Below, piece after piece: positions 51,486 to 62,317 of a stretch of DNA of 64,000 nucleotides. This DNA is from Kryptolebias marmoratus (Eukaryota > Chordata > Actinopteri > Cyprinodontiformes > Rivulidae): contig NC_051448.1 of NCBI RefSeq assembly GCF_001649575.2, forward strand, positions 14,536,018-14,600,017, in the 5' to 3' direction. The translations under genes were made by a program, and so were the position numbers. How positions within the stretch are numbered: the stretch's first letter is position 1; the number at the start of each line of letters is the position of its first letter. The notes beneath the pieces are model-generated. The model worked only from the letters and a program-made list of their open reading frames with translations. It was not told the DNA's origin and did not search any database.

Positions 51486-52024
51486 AGTTAAAGATGGTGG
51501 ATTTCAGTGCTTGTTAACAACAGATCCTGGAAATCTAGCTGAGAAGAAGTGTGTCTGAACATTGGACATTACACTGTCGGCTCTGATTTTCCATCAGTTT
51601 TGGACAGAGTTCACCTGTGTTACCTGCTGACCCTGAATGTTAATTCATCAGCTCGGTTGTTGCCGGGCAACACAACACCCAAATCTGAACCACGCTGTCC
51701 GTTCAGGTTCAGTGGTTCTTCTGGGAGAGAATGACTGTCTTTGATTTGGATTCTGATCTTTTTAGAGCTTTAGAGACTTGCACAATGAAGCTGCAAAGGC
51801 TACAAGGAGCGATGTCGAAAAGCCAAAATATGGCCTTTGGTTATTCGGAAAAAAATAATTAAAAGAATTTATTGTGGCGTAATCTTTTGTTAAAAACATT
51901 TCATTTTTGCCTGAAGCTAAAAGCTAAAAAGTTTCCAAAATTTTAAATTAGCAGAAATGGCTAAATAATAGCTGAAATATTATTAAAAGGGTAATAAATT
52001 TTTATATGCACCACCAGTTGATGT
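51486..52024. other. no gene recognised
   Basis: A 61-codon frame at 51549-51734 has no splice context and no recognisable similarity. Confidence 0.4.
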
Positions 52025-52930
52025 TCAGCTTCTGAAATCAGGTCTCCTCTCCTCCCTTTGAAGGCTATAAACACAAATAGCTTTGGTTAGAATAAAACCT
52101 TTCTCTCCTTTGTCAGATAACCAGCCCAGTAGTTTTTCCTGCAGATAAACAGACCTGACACTCTGACCCAGAACTCTGCTGACTCGCCCGACACTGAAAC
52201 CTCTGGCTTGCAGGACTCCTGAAGAGCCACAGTCAGGGTGGCCTCGCAGGACCACCTCTGCTCCATCTGCAGCTGGGAGTCCTCGTGCATCCGCTTCATC
52301 TGCCCACGTCAAAGCTGGCCTGTTGTGGGTAGGCGTATTCGTGCTCGACGTAGGCGAGGAGAACGCACTGCAGCGAGACGGTTTCACCAGGCGGGAGGAT
52401 TAACTCTGAGTCAGCTGGTCAGCTGGGGGCCCTGAAAGGATGACAAAATATATATATATATGTTCATGGCACAGATTTGACTTTTTTACCCACATGCTCA
52501 CTTTTGACAGTGCTGAAAACTGTGCCAATTGGACACCTGAATTTTTTTCTTTTTGGCAGCGGTGAGCCTCCTCTGTGAGGTTTTTGATTTGCAGAGTGCA
52601 CATTGAGTCATCATCCTGCGATTTAGATGTCTGGATCTCTGCAGCCACTTGTTTGCTTGTTCCGCTGGCGCCGAAATGCCACGTGTCACAGCAGACAGAA
52701 TGTCCGCCCCGCGGAAATGTAACATCACAACTTCCACGTGCACCTGCAGAGAAAATAATAAAGCGAGAGGTAGGAAGATAACTTTACCTGCTCTGGTGAA
52801 ACACAGGAATGGCAGCCTTACCGGCGTGAACACTTTCTGGGTCAAATTGTTCAGTGTGAAAAGGTGAAACTGATGTTGCTCTTCAACGCACACGACACTT
52901 CCTGCGTTGGGCACCATCCTCGACGAGCTG
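52025..52930 (-). pseudogene. broken coding-like stretch, unidentified
   Basis: The stretch is CpG-richer than its neighbours and has several protein-like segments on the minus strand that do not join in one frame. From 5' to 3' there is a frame from an ATG at 52917 in good context (MVPNAGSVVCVEEQHQ), with an AG-GT at its possible end and a GCAG acceptor about 45 bp later. Next comes a segment near 52,655-52,510 (NLTEEAHRCQKEKN) ending at AAAA|GTGAGC. A further segment at about 52,420-52,310 (LPPGETVSLQCVLLAYVEHE) follows the acceptor CATCCTTTCAG. The last, at 52,299-52,200 (MKRMHEDSQLQMEQRW), is offset by one base from the one before. I cannot match it to a family. A decayed gene, or a gene with exons I mis-joined, are both possible. 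Confidence 0.3.
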
Positions 52931-53085
52931 ACGTGGAAAATTTACCAGCTGCCAGACGTTTTTAGACACAACAGGACAGTTTAAACCTCTGCTTTCTTTG
53001 ACTGTAAAGAGAATTCTAATGCTGTTTTTTGCTGTTGGAAGTTTCAACATAAATATGTGAAATTATAAAATAAATTACATGTTCT

Positions 53086-53190
53086 TGAAGGAATGCATAT
53101 CGCCTCTGGCCCTTCATGCCAGAGTTTAAAAACCATCTTATGCCGAGAAGGGATGGAGTTACTCTGCAGCAGCTGTTGGTGTCAAAATGT
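53086..53190 (+). repeat. dispersed GCCAT-rich family, copy 9 left end
   Basis: The terminus GTTCTTGAAGGAATGCATAT runs into ATGCCAGAGTTTAAAAACC and GATGGAGTTACTCTGC, after which the copy breaks off. Confidence 0.65.
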
Positions 53191-53359
53191 AAGAGTATGA
53201 TCAGCTATAGAAAAAAAAATTATACATATATGCCCCTAAACAACTATATGAAGTAACTAATAAAATTATGAGGCACTTTGTTACTTTCCTTTTCTTTGTT
53301 TTTATGTTTTAATCTTGTGAACCAACAAACGTCTCCAATCCCTGAATAGAAACAGAGAA

Positions 53360-53512
53360 AACGCTGTCAGTTTTACAGATATTGAGCTAAATTTCGGAGT
53401 GGTAGCAGTTGAGAGTCATTCCCAACACATAGTTTGAGCTCGAACAGACCTTCATTTAAAGTTTTGGCATTCGAGGTGGTGTTTGATATGAAGTTCACGA
53501 AGGAATACTAGT
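53360..53512 (-). repeat. dispersed GCCAT-rich family, copy 9 inverted fragment
   Basis: GTTTTACAGATATTGAGC, GGTAGCAGTTGAGAGTCATT and TTTTGGCATTCGAGG end at TTCACGAAGGAATACTAG. This fragment is opposite in orientation to the piece at 53086, so the two termini face outward. Confidence 0.65.
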
Positions 53513-55384
53513 TTCTGAATATATTTGGTTTTACCTTTTATTATTATTTTGTTGATATTGCGTTCATTTTCGTTTGTGTTCCTACATAAGCTTTCAGTAT
53601 ATCAGCACATGTTGCGTTAGGTCACAGTTGTTTGTAACTTCAAGCCAAACTAAACGTGGTTTCTTGCTGCCAAAAACTTTTTTGTGGGTACAAATAATGT
53701 AACCTAACCTTTTTTTTAAATTAAATGTACTTGTTTTGATATAACGCCGATGCCATAAAAAGCCAAAAGCGAGAACATTTTACTTCAGATTTGTTGCTTT
53801 CATAGGAATTCTTTCTCCAGCGAGACAAAATACCTGAAAGGCATGTTTTTCAGTTCTTCGCACATAATAAATAAGAACTCATGGAGCAACCTTTCACAGT
53901 GCAGATCTGTATTCAGCTGTTTTGTTTTTTCTTGTTTGAAAGGTTGTTTAAATCTATCAGGCGTGTTTTCTGCTCCGTTTAGAGAGATGACCTTCAGATA
54001 CAAATCAAAACAGGTAAATAAAATAGATTATATAAAAGCACAGAGAGCTCCAGGGTAACCTGACAGAAGTGTTTTCAGCAGGTCCTTCGTAATTATTCAG
54101 ACACAGACAAAAGCTCTGTATTTTAGACGGTGGAGCTGCACAAAAAGTTAATTCTGGAGACAATGTTTTAAATAATAAATTCATATTATTATGCTTGTTA
54201 TGATTGTGCTCTGGTGATCACATTGAAATCATCAGAACAAAAATCATATATCCACCAGTGTTATGTAAGTTTATAATCCAATTAGATTTTTAGAATAATA
54301 ACTTATTAATGGGATAAATTAAGGTTGAATCCCTGTTTGGAGTACAGCTTTTCTCACTTTACACGTTCTCACAGCAATAACTAACCCCTGGGTGACTCTT
54401 TGTCTGTAAATGGGAAGCAACAAACTAATGTGTCACTGATGAATACCAAAAGAAAAAGAAAAAAAAGAGTAGATATTACCTGAAAAGACCCTTTAAAAGA
54501 GTGCTGAACATTATTTTTTTTATCTATGTTTCTCTGGACACACAGGCAGGGAGAGTTTATCAGTATGAAATAAAGTCTTGAAACTGAAAATGTTGGTATT
54601 TTTACTTTTTCTTTGCAGCAGTTAAAATGTAAAATTAAACAAAATTTGTTGTGAAAAAATAGCAAAAAAAAAAACAAATAAAAATTTCAAGTTTTCATTT
54701 TTCCTCCAAAAACTTTGTTTTACTTGATCAATGATGTCTACAAACCACACACACACTTCAATTGTGGTTGTCATAATTTGTGCATGAAATGTAATTCTGA
54801 GTGTTCATTTACACTTTTGTCTGATGCTCTTGTCATGATGAAATGCAGAAAAAAGGCAAAAATTAAATTTGGATTGACCTTAAGGACTCATTCAAATAAA
54901 CAAACAAATAAATAAATACATTTCCACTCTTCAAACTGATTCAGACAATTGGTTTGAATTTCAATTCGATTAGGATGCTGTTGCACTTACCAGGACTGGT
55001 CAGTAGATGGCGGCAAAGACTGTGTCTGAAGCTGTGAAGAGAACTTTAGTGCAAGTTAAGGCCTTGAGAATTCAATCTGATGTTTTTATTTATATCATCT
55101 TTCTTAAAGTTCCGTTTATTTAGCTTCTAAACGATCTCCCCTGCCTCCTAATATTTTAGCTATTCATAGACATTAAGCAGAGCGTGTGAGCTTTGGGCCT
55201 TCTTTACGGTGGGTTAGAATCAGAACTGTTTTAGATTAAACTGATTAAACTAAAGCTAAATCTAGCCGTGCTGCACAGATCTACTCCTCATCCTCACTGA
55301 GAACCCACGACAACATTTACCTTTAACTATTTAACCCACAGCTAGTTTAAATCATGTTTAATCCTGTTTATGCTAATGAATTCG
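53513..55384. other. no gene recognised
   Basis: AT-rich with poly-A and poly-T runs. No exon or named repeat was seen. Confidence 0.45.
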
Positions 55385-55985
55385 GGCTACTAATCTCATG
55401 TTGAAAAATAAATGATTTGCAGCCATTTTGGTCAAGCCTTGAAAATAACGTGATGCGCAATCTGACAAATTACACTCAGAGCATATGTCAAGAGAACTCT
55501 CAGCTACTACCACACAAAATTTTAGCTCGATATCTGAAAAACTAACTGAATTATAGCCATTTTTGTGTTTTCTAAGGTCAGTTGACTGCGGCGGCCTTTT
55601 GAATTGGGTTAGCTTCAAAAGATAATCAGCTGTAGATGTACATCCGATGATAACTTCTTGAAGGTTTCATTAAAATCCATTTAGTGTTTCAAGAGATATT
55701 TTGCTAACAGACAGACAGACAGAGTTGACTCCCGCCGGCTGTGGATGACTCTCAGCTACTACCAAAACAAATGTTAGCTCAACATCTGTAAAACAGGCAG
55801 AGTTATAGTCGTTTTAGCGTTTGCTAAAATCAATTAGCTGTGGCAGCCATGTTGAATTAAGGTAACTAAGTAAGTTAATCAGTTGTAGATGTGCATCTAA
55901 TGGTTATTTTTGTAAGTTTTAATCCCATCCATCCAGTAATTCATAACACATACTAAAAGACACAAACGCACACAGGTGCATGGTG
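55385..55985 (+). repeat. dispersed GCCAT-rich family, copy 10 (two units)
   Basis: Unit one has GCAGCCATTTTGGTCAAGCC, CTCTCAGCTACTACCACAC, GCGGCGGCCTTTTGAATTGG and GATATTTTGCTAACAGACAG. Unit two, from about 55,740, repeats GGATGACTCTCAGCTACTAC and has GTGGCAGCCATGTTGAATTA. Confidence 0.82.
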
Positions 55986-57164
55986 ATAATATATATATAG
56001 TTTAGTATTTATAGTTTGTGCTTATTGAAAATGTGAATGATTGACGATGTGTTAATCAGAGGTTGTTATAGGTTGTATAAAAGACAAGAAAAAAACAAAA
56101 AACAGCTGGTGATTTTTTTTATTTACTTTGTTTGTACAGATCCTCAGAGACAAACAGGTCCTGCAGGACAAAAATACATCTCTGCATCAGCAGCCCGAAA
56201 CAGCTTTGAGTCAGACATTCACAAAAGACAAAAAAAAAAAAAAATCCCCTTTTCGTAATAAATATAGAATGGAAAAATAGACACCGCACCCACGCGGTCA
56301 CATCCCCATCCTGTGCGTATCACATGTTCTCGGATGAGCCGCGTTAACCGTCTGTCTCGTGACATCATAAAACCTATTCTCTGTAGGTAACGTTCGCCGT
56401 GGAAGAGGAGGAAAACCTTCTGTTCTCCACTTTCACCGTTACACAAGCTTCAGGTGTCTGAGCAGCGCTGGAAAATGTTCACAGTAACGTTTGATTTTAA
56501 AACAGCCGGACTCCAAAGTACACAAACACACAAACAAAGAAATAAAACATCATTTCAGCCATCAGCGCATTTACGTTTAGAGACACCTGCAGGCGAACAG
56601 GTGACTTACATTCAACAAACTCCGGGTTTTAGTGCAGCCGGGACCTCCTTCGTATACAAAAGGAAAACTAAAAAAAAAAAAGTGCTTTTATTTGTTGTAA
56701 ACTTTACAACTTTCCATCAATCTCAGATACCCTTTTTTAGGGCTGCGGATTGTCCTTCGTTGTGACAACGTCGAGTGCTCAGAGGGGAACAGACACGCGT
56801 GCCTGCCTTTTTTTTTTTAGCCGACAAAATAGCTTCCGTACCAAAACTTCCAACTTTAGTTAAATAAAAAAATAATATTCATTTCACAACAGGCACGCAC
56901 TCGGACGAAGCAGATTGTTCTCTCACGATGACTCTTCCATCTGTGCAGCTGGTGCAGATATTGCATTCTGAGAAAAGCTCTGTTCCAGTAGATAAAAAAA
57001 CAAAAAAAGTGCATTTATCAGCTTTTTGGGGAACATCACGTTCAAAAATGCTCACTTTCTCTTTATGTAAATAAAGAACAAAAAGAGCATCATTATTTGG
57101 ATACAATCAAACAATTAATGGGAAAAAAAGCAGTTTTTTCACATTTCTAACCTCACCGTCCTGA
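55986..57164. other. no gene recognised; CpG-richer than the background
   Basis: From about 56,280 to 57,160 CpG dinucleotides are more frequent than in the AT-rich parts. Minus-strand AATAAA motifs near 56,690 and 56,118 leave open that this is distal slc25a29 3' UTR. Confidence 0.3.
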
Positions 57165-57854
57165 TAGCTTTTAACGGTTTCTTTTATTTTTCCTGAAATT
57201 AAGTTCTGATTGACTAGCTTTTTCGCTAAATGTAACACGCTGAATCAGAACTGCCTCTCCAAATTTGACCAAAAACGTCCCGACAGAGGGCTCTTCGGAT
57301 GGCAACGAAACGGCTCCAACGGCAACGAACGAGGGTCTTCAACGGCCCGAATTTATGTACAGCTTCTAACTGGAAAACGGAAAACCTATAGAAGCTCAAA
57401 TTCAAAAGGACAAGGACGACGTCTCGAACGGTAACAATCCACGTTTGACGTCTGGGCTCGGCCCTGAACGCAGGAGTCGTTTACGTTACTAAATCTTCAC
57501 ATTGTTTGGTGGCGCACAACAACAAAAACAAAACACCTGCAGCACTGAGAGGATTGTTTCCCCCTCCTGCGGGAATGAGCGGCTCCTCGGTGAGGACGAT
57601 AAGCCTACAGCTACGTCTCGTGTTTTGGTTTGATAGCGGACAGACTGATAAGATCTGCGCGTCCACGGTTTGCTACATTGTTTCCCTCTCGACTCTTCAG
57701 ACGATACGGTTTGTGTGCGAGCGTGTGCTTTGAGATCTGAACACGAGATTAAAGTACTCCGTAAGGCAGGAAAATGTTCTTAACACACACGCCAAAAGAA
57801 GAAATACCTCACACCTGTAGTATGTAGAGATATATTGCACATTTCCACATACTG

Positions 57855-57934
<80 letters not shown>

Positions 57935-58316
57935 ATATAGATATGATTTTCCAGTGTCTACCTGTACACCCTAACCCAGCAACACCGTCAGGCTCAAGGC
58001 TCGCTCTGGATTCGTGTCTCGCTTAAAAAACTTCCTTCTTCAAACTTTCACGAATCCCTCAAAGTCAAGCCGACATGTTTACAGATCTCCATTTTCAGAA
58101 GAAGACATTCTTGTTAAATTATTAAAATAAATACACCTCTCATGAAAGTAAAAAGCAGTGCTTGTATATAAATAAATAAGGGGTTTCGCGACTCGGAACT
58201 GGGAATGGTTCGTCTATTTTAGGTCTGAGTCAGATAGTTCTTTCTGATCTGTCTCTTCGTGTTTTTTTTTTTTTTTTTCTCAAAGTGCCGAGGTTGAGGG
58301 TGAGACCTCAGTGCCG
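57165..58316 (-). other. slc25a29: probable slc25a29 3' UTR
   Basis: The first AATAAA on the minus strand after the stop is at 57188-57183. A UTR ending there would be about 1.15 kb and would contain the long (TA)n tract. Further AATAAA motifs lie near 56,690 and 56,118, so a longer UTR is possible. Confidence 0.35.
57859..57925. repeat. (TA)n microsatellite
   Basis: About 33 perfect TA units, inside the presumed slc25a29 3' UTR. Confidence 0.95.
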
Positions 58317-59090
58317 TCACAGGCTGGAGGGCTGTGTCTGCTGCTGGAGCTGGGTACGGTGGCTCGGCGGGGCCAGCTCGCAGTCGTTGGGTCCTTCATC
58401 CACGCCCCGCGCGTACATGAGGACCAGGGTGACCGTGGCGAACGTCGTCGCGTTCACGGGGAAGGCTCGCAGCAGCGTGGAGGTCAGGCCTCGCGTGAAC
58501 ACCATGTACCCCTCCCTCCTGACGCTCTGCCGCACGCAGTCCGCGATGCTGCTGTACTGGTTGACGCCGCCCACCCCGTCGGCCTGGAGCCGGGACTTGA
58601 TCACGTCCACGGGATAGGTGGAGAGCCACGAGGCGATCCCGGCCATGCCCCCGGCGAACAGCAGTTTGGGGATCATGTAGCGGTCGTCGGGTTCGCAGCC
58701 CAGGCTGCGAGTCAGCACGTCGTAGGCCAAGAAATACACTCCGAAGCCAGGGGTTTCACGGATCAGCGTCGTCACCATGCCCCGGTTCACACCCCACAGA
58801 CCCTCCCGTTTGTAAATACGCACCAAACAGTCCAGGGAGTTCTTGTATGTCTTCTTAGAAGACTTCTTCTTCTCCCCCGTACCCTGCATTTGCATGCGGG
58901 TTTTGGCCAGCTCCATGGGGCAGCAGATGACACACTGGATGGAGCCGGCAGCGGCACCGGCAAGGAACTGGTTGGTGAGGGTGTCCTGTCCGAGCAGCCG
59001 CATGGCGTTTCCCTGCACACCAAACACTATGGCGTTGATGAACGTGAGGCCCATCATGGGAGAGCCAATGCCTTTATACAAGCCAAATAT
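58317..59090 (-). CDS. slc25a29: slc25a29 coding exon 4 (terminal)
   Basis: The acceptor TTTTCACAG precedes ATA TTT GGC (IFGLYKG), and the frame runs to a TGA at 58319-58317. It encodes carrier repeats two and three. The exon is markedly GC- and CpG-rich, which leaves a long meaningless frame open on the opposite strand. Confidence 0.95.
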   Translation of the reverse strand: MFGLYKGIGSPMMGLTFINAIVFGVQGNAMRLLGQDTLTNQFLAGAAAGSIQCVICCPMELAKTRMQMQGTGEKKKSSKKTYKNSLDCLVRIYKREGLWGVNRGMVTTLIRETPGFGVYFLAYDVLTRSLGCEPDDRYMIPKLLFAGGMAGIASWLSTYPVDVIKSRLQADGVGGVNQYSSIADCVRQSVRREGYMVFTRGLTSTLLRAFPVNATTFATVTLVLMYARGVDEGPNDCELAPPSHRTQLQQQTQPSSL

Positions 59091-62000
59091 CTGTGAAAAG
59101 GACAGGAGAGACTTAGCATTGAATAACATCAAAGAAGATGATCTTGAATAAAAAAAAATATATTTTTTTTTTAACTTTTTAACCAGCCTGTCTTCTTTAA
59201 TTTAGTCTAGAAACAAAAATTTAATGATGCAGATTGTTTCTGTCTCCTGAAACTAATGATCAACCTGTTTACTATGAAAAAAAACACATTTATTTACATA
59301 ACTACATTTATTTTGGACTCCTCATTTGAAAACACAAGTTACCCAGCATGCAGTTTCTAGAACCTGTAGGTGAGCTGCTACTAATGATTAAAAATGGATT
59401 TAAAAATCAACATTTTTTACATTTTTCTTTATGCACATTTGAGTTTTTTGGGGGGGAAGATTAAGCTGGTCAAACAATAAAATATTATTTAGCATAACAA
59501 AAATGTTTGTTAAATGCAATGAATGCTTTTTTGTTGTTGTGACCACAGAGTAATGTTGTCTACATGCTTCTTAAGGAGACAGAGTTTGGAAAAAGATTTG
59601 AAAAAAAAAATACTTGTCCTAATAACATAAATATTGCTACTTAGTACTTCCTGAACAAAAAGTTTAATGAAAAGGGTATTAAATTATGTGATATAAACTG
59701 ACATTTTTACACTTCCTAAGCTTTAAATATTCTCACTAAATCTACAGCATGAAATATTAAAATTACCAACTAATTACAGGAGTTACACCATTCAGGTCAA
59801 CAATAACAAAAATCCATGGAAATCAACAAAACAACTGTAAAGGTTTTAGACTCAGTCAGACAATAACATTGACCTCAATGAGAAGCACCTCATTTAATGT
59901 GACCAATTCAGTCTGAAGAGACATTTACCAAACTTTTAACGTTAAATGGATTAAACTTACCGACTCCTGTCGAATGATGGACTGGAAACAGTGAAAGGTT
60001 CCCCGATAGAGAGGCTTATCAACACGCTGAACCTGCAGTCTCACCTGGTAGAAAACGATATGTTTAACAATTAGTTAAACCCCTAAAAATCTCATGAGTA
60101 TCTTCAAAAAATAAGTTCACAATTAGTAATGTTCACGATCAGTTCTAGAAACTTGACCAAAAACAAAAAGCTAAGGACATTTAGTTATTAAACGCCTCTG
60201 ATAAAGGTTAAGTGTATTTGTTTTTGATCGTAAAGTTTTATAAATGTGTGCGGAGATAACAAAAACTTAAAAAATGTGACTTTGCTACTGCTTACCTTCA
60301 CCGTATCAAACGGGTGTCCTACCAAGACCCCAGCAGCACCTGGAGACAAAACAAAAACGCAGCTAATATTTGATTTTAATATAAAAGGTAAAGGAAACAC
60401 GTTTATTACAAAATGAAAACCATGCCTCTGACAAGCTGAATGGTAGACTGTAACTTCACTTTCAGAGCTACTGTTTACTTTTTTTTTGTTATTAAAGTCG
60501 ACCAATCATACACACACAAGTTTCAAACAAAGTTTCTGAACTCTTGCAATTGGGGGTAATTTTACAGTACATTTAGCTGTAGCTTAAATGTCCCAGGAGT
60601 TGGTTCTGAATCACTCAGAGGCAACAGTGGGCTTCCAACACCTTAGAAAAACGTCCTTTAACGTGCCATTGAACGTTACATAAACTGGACTTAAGCAACA
60701 CATACCCACGTCGTAAAACCAGTTTGGGCTTCTTTCTTTTGTCCATGTTGAAATATTCAAAGTGTGGCTATTCAATAAGACTAGAAAAAGACAAAAAAAC
60801 AAAAACAAATGGCGGCTGTGATCCATCTGTCTGCCGGATCAAGTTTCCCTGAGCGTATTAAGTGCGACGAGGAGCTGTGATTATGAAACCGCGTTCCAAC
60901 AGCTGACTTTTTGTACTGCTGCTGTGTCAGGAAATATCCAAAACCTGTTCATAATGCTCAAATAAAGGATAAGTAATCTAAATGAAAGTTATTTTCATTT
61001 ACTTTAACAGCACTACCATAATCACCACAGGGATATGTTATGTCATATCTCGGACTATATCTCGGAGCGATGACAAATCGCACTGAGTAATAATATGGTA
61101 AAACCGCACTGAAACTACCTATACAATTGCAGGAAAAAGAAAATTGCCCTCTGTAACTCTGTAGCGCCATAAAACACAACAACATATGGCACCATGATAA
61201 ATCACAGACGTGTTGCAATGAAGTCAGAACTATGACAGCGACGACAAATGCCATCACAGGTGCACAAATCCATGGTTGTCATTTGCATCTTTACGGAGTT
61301 TGAATTAAGTGGGGTTTGGTTTTGTTTGTTTGCTGTTTTTTTAACAGCTGTATATTAAAGATTTGTACTCTTTGTTGGTTTTAAAATGGAAATATTGCCC
61401 ATTATATAACATAACAACTAATAAAATGTTGGGGGAAAAAATAGACTTGTCGCAGGTACAGACTCGTTCGTGTCGCCCACTGTAAACAAACACAGTAATC
61501 CCACATAAGCACCTGTTGAATCACATGACCAGTTTGTAAACAAAAAATAGCCGATCAGAGTCGTGTGCATGTTGTAATCCGTGGATAGAGTAAAAGCCGG
61601 TCTGTTTAACAGTTTGAAGTGGTAATTAACCACAAATCAGAAAGCTCTGATGAAAGCAAACACAAGTAAAAGGAAGGTGCTGCACATAGTGTTAAAAAGA
61701 AAGCTCCACAGTCTGCGCACGCCCAATGTTCGTTTTTATATATTTGAACATGTAACCTAAGAAAACTACCAGGCAGGAAGTAGATCAGCTTTAAATCCCA
61801 CAGCGTATGGTTTCCTAAAAGCGCAGGGTCCATCACGTCAGTTACTGTAAATATAAAAAGGATGGGATTGGTCTATAGAGGGGTGTGCAGTGATTCATGC
61901 TGTCTGTGTATGGTGCAGGAACATGCCAAGCCTCCAACCCACCCCAGGGTGAATCCTTGGATTGAACTTGTGTTTACATAGTTTCATTTGTAGAAATAAA

Positions 62001-62317
62001 CAAGTCACAATCACACCGGTTTCTTTTGATTTCAAAATTAAAAAAAAAAACATATAACACACAGCAATAGCACTACAGATTCAGGCTAATTCTATCATTT
62101 TATTCGTCAAAGCATTTCATATAAAAATGATAAAAGTGAGTAGTTTAAAAAATGCACCAGGTAGCAAATAAAGAATTCGTTTAAAACAGGTCTCACTGTT
62201 AAAGCTTCTGACCTAATGGAAACTATCCCTATCAGTTGTTCAGGACACCTGATAGCGGCTGATACGATTTCTAGCTGCAACACACTTACCTCCGATGCAT
62301 CCTGCAATAAAGTCCAT
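58317..62317 (-). CDS. slc25a29: Mitochondrial basic amino acid carrier, four coding exons
   Basis: SLC25A29 is an inner-membrane carrier that transports basic amino acids such as arginine and lysine (known for the mammalian protein). Coding exons are 62317-62290, 60339-60296, 60044-59961 and 59090-58317, all with GT-AG introns, giving 309 residues; the human protein is 303. The three carrier signatures P-x-D/E-x-x-K/R are intact: PFDTVK (residues 19-24), PMELAK (110-115) and PVDVIK (212-217). A short lysine-rich insertion follows the second signature. The C-terminus ends in QPSSL as in mammals. The start at 62317 is the only ATG giving the family N-terminus (MDFIAGC). The gene lies head to head with slc25a47a, as in other vertebrates. 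Confidence 0.96.
59961..60044 (-). CDS. slc25a29: slc25a29 coding exon 3 (84 nt)
   Basis: Twenty-eight codons (VRLQVQRVDKPLYRG to IIRQES) lie between acceptor CTACCAG and donor GTAAGT. This is the matrix-loop segment after the first carrier signature. Confidence 0.92.
60296..60339 (-). CDS. slc25a29: slc25a29 coding exon 2 (44 nt)
   Basis: The acceptor CTCCAG and donor GTAAGC bound 44 nt encoding the first carrier signature (VGHPFDTVK). It enters in phase 1 and exits in phase 0, the same as exon 2 of slc25a47a. Confidence 0.92.
62290..62317 (-). CDS. slc25a29: slc25a29 coding exon 1 (28 nt)
   Basis: The exon encodes MDFIAGCIG plus the first base of the next Gly codon, and ends at the donor GTAAGT (phase 1). 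It is too short to show up as a long open frame. Confidence 0.9.

Noticed and set aside
49011..57164. yy1 gene, a neighbour of slc25a29 in mammals
   Set aside because: No zinc-finger exon (C-x2-C ... H-x3-H) was found on either strand.
58311..59096. 261-codon open frame on the plus strand opposite slc25a29 exon 4
   Set aside because: It mirrors the GC-rich carrier exon, has no independent similarity and ignores splice sites.
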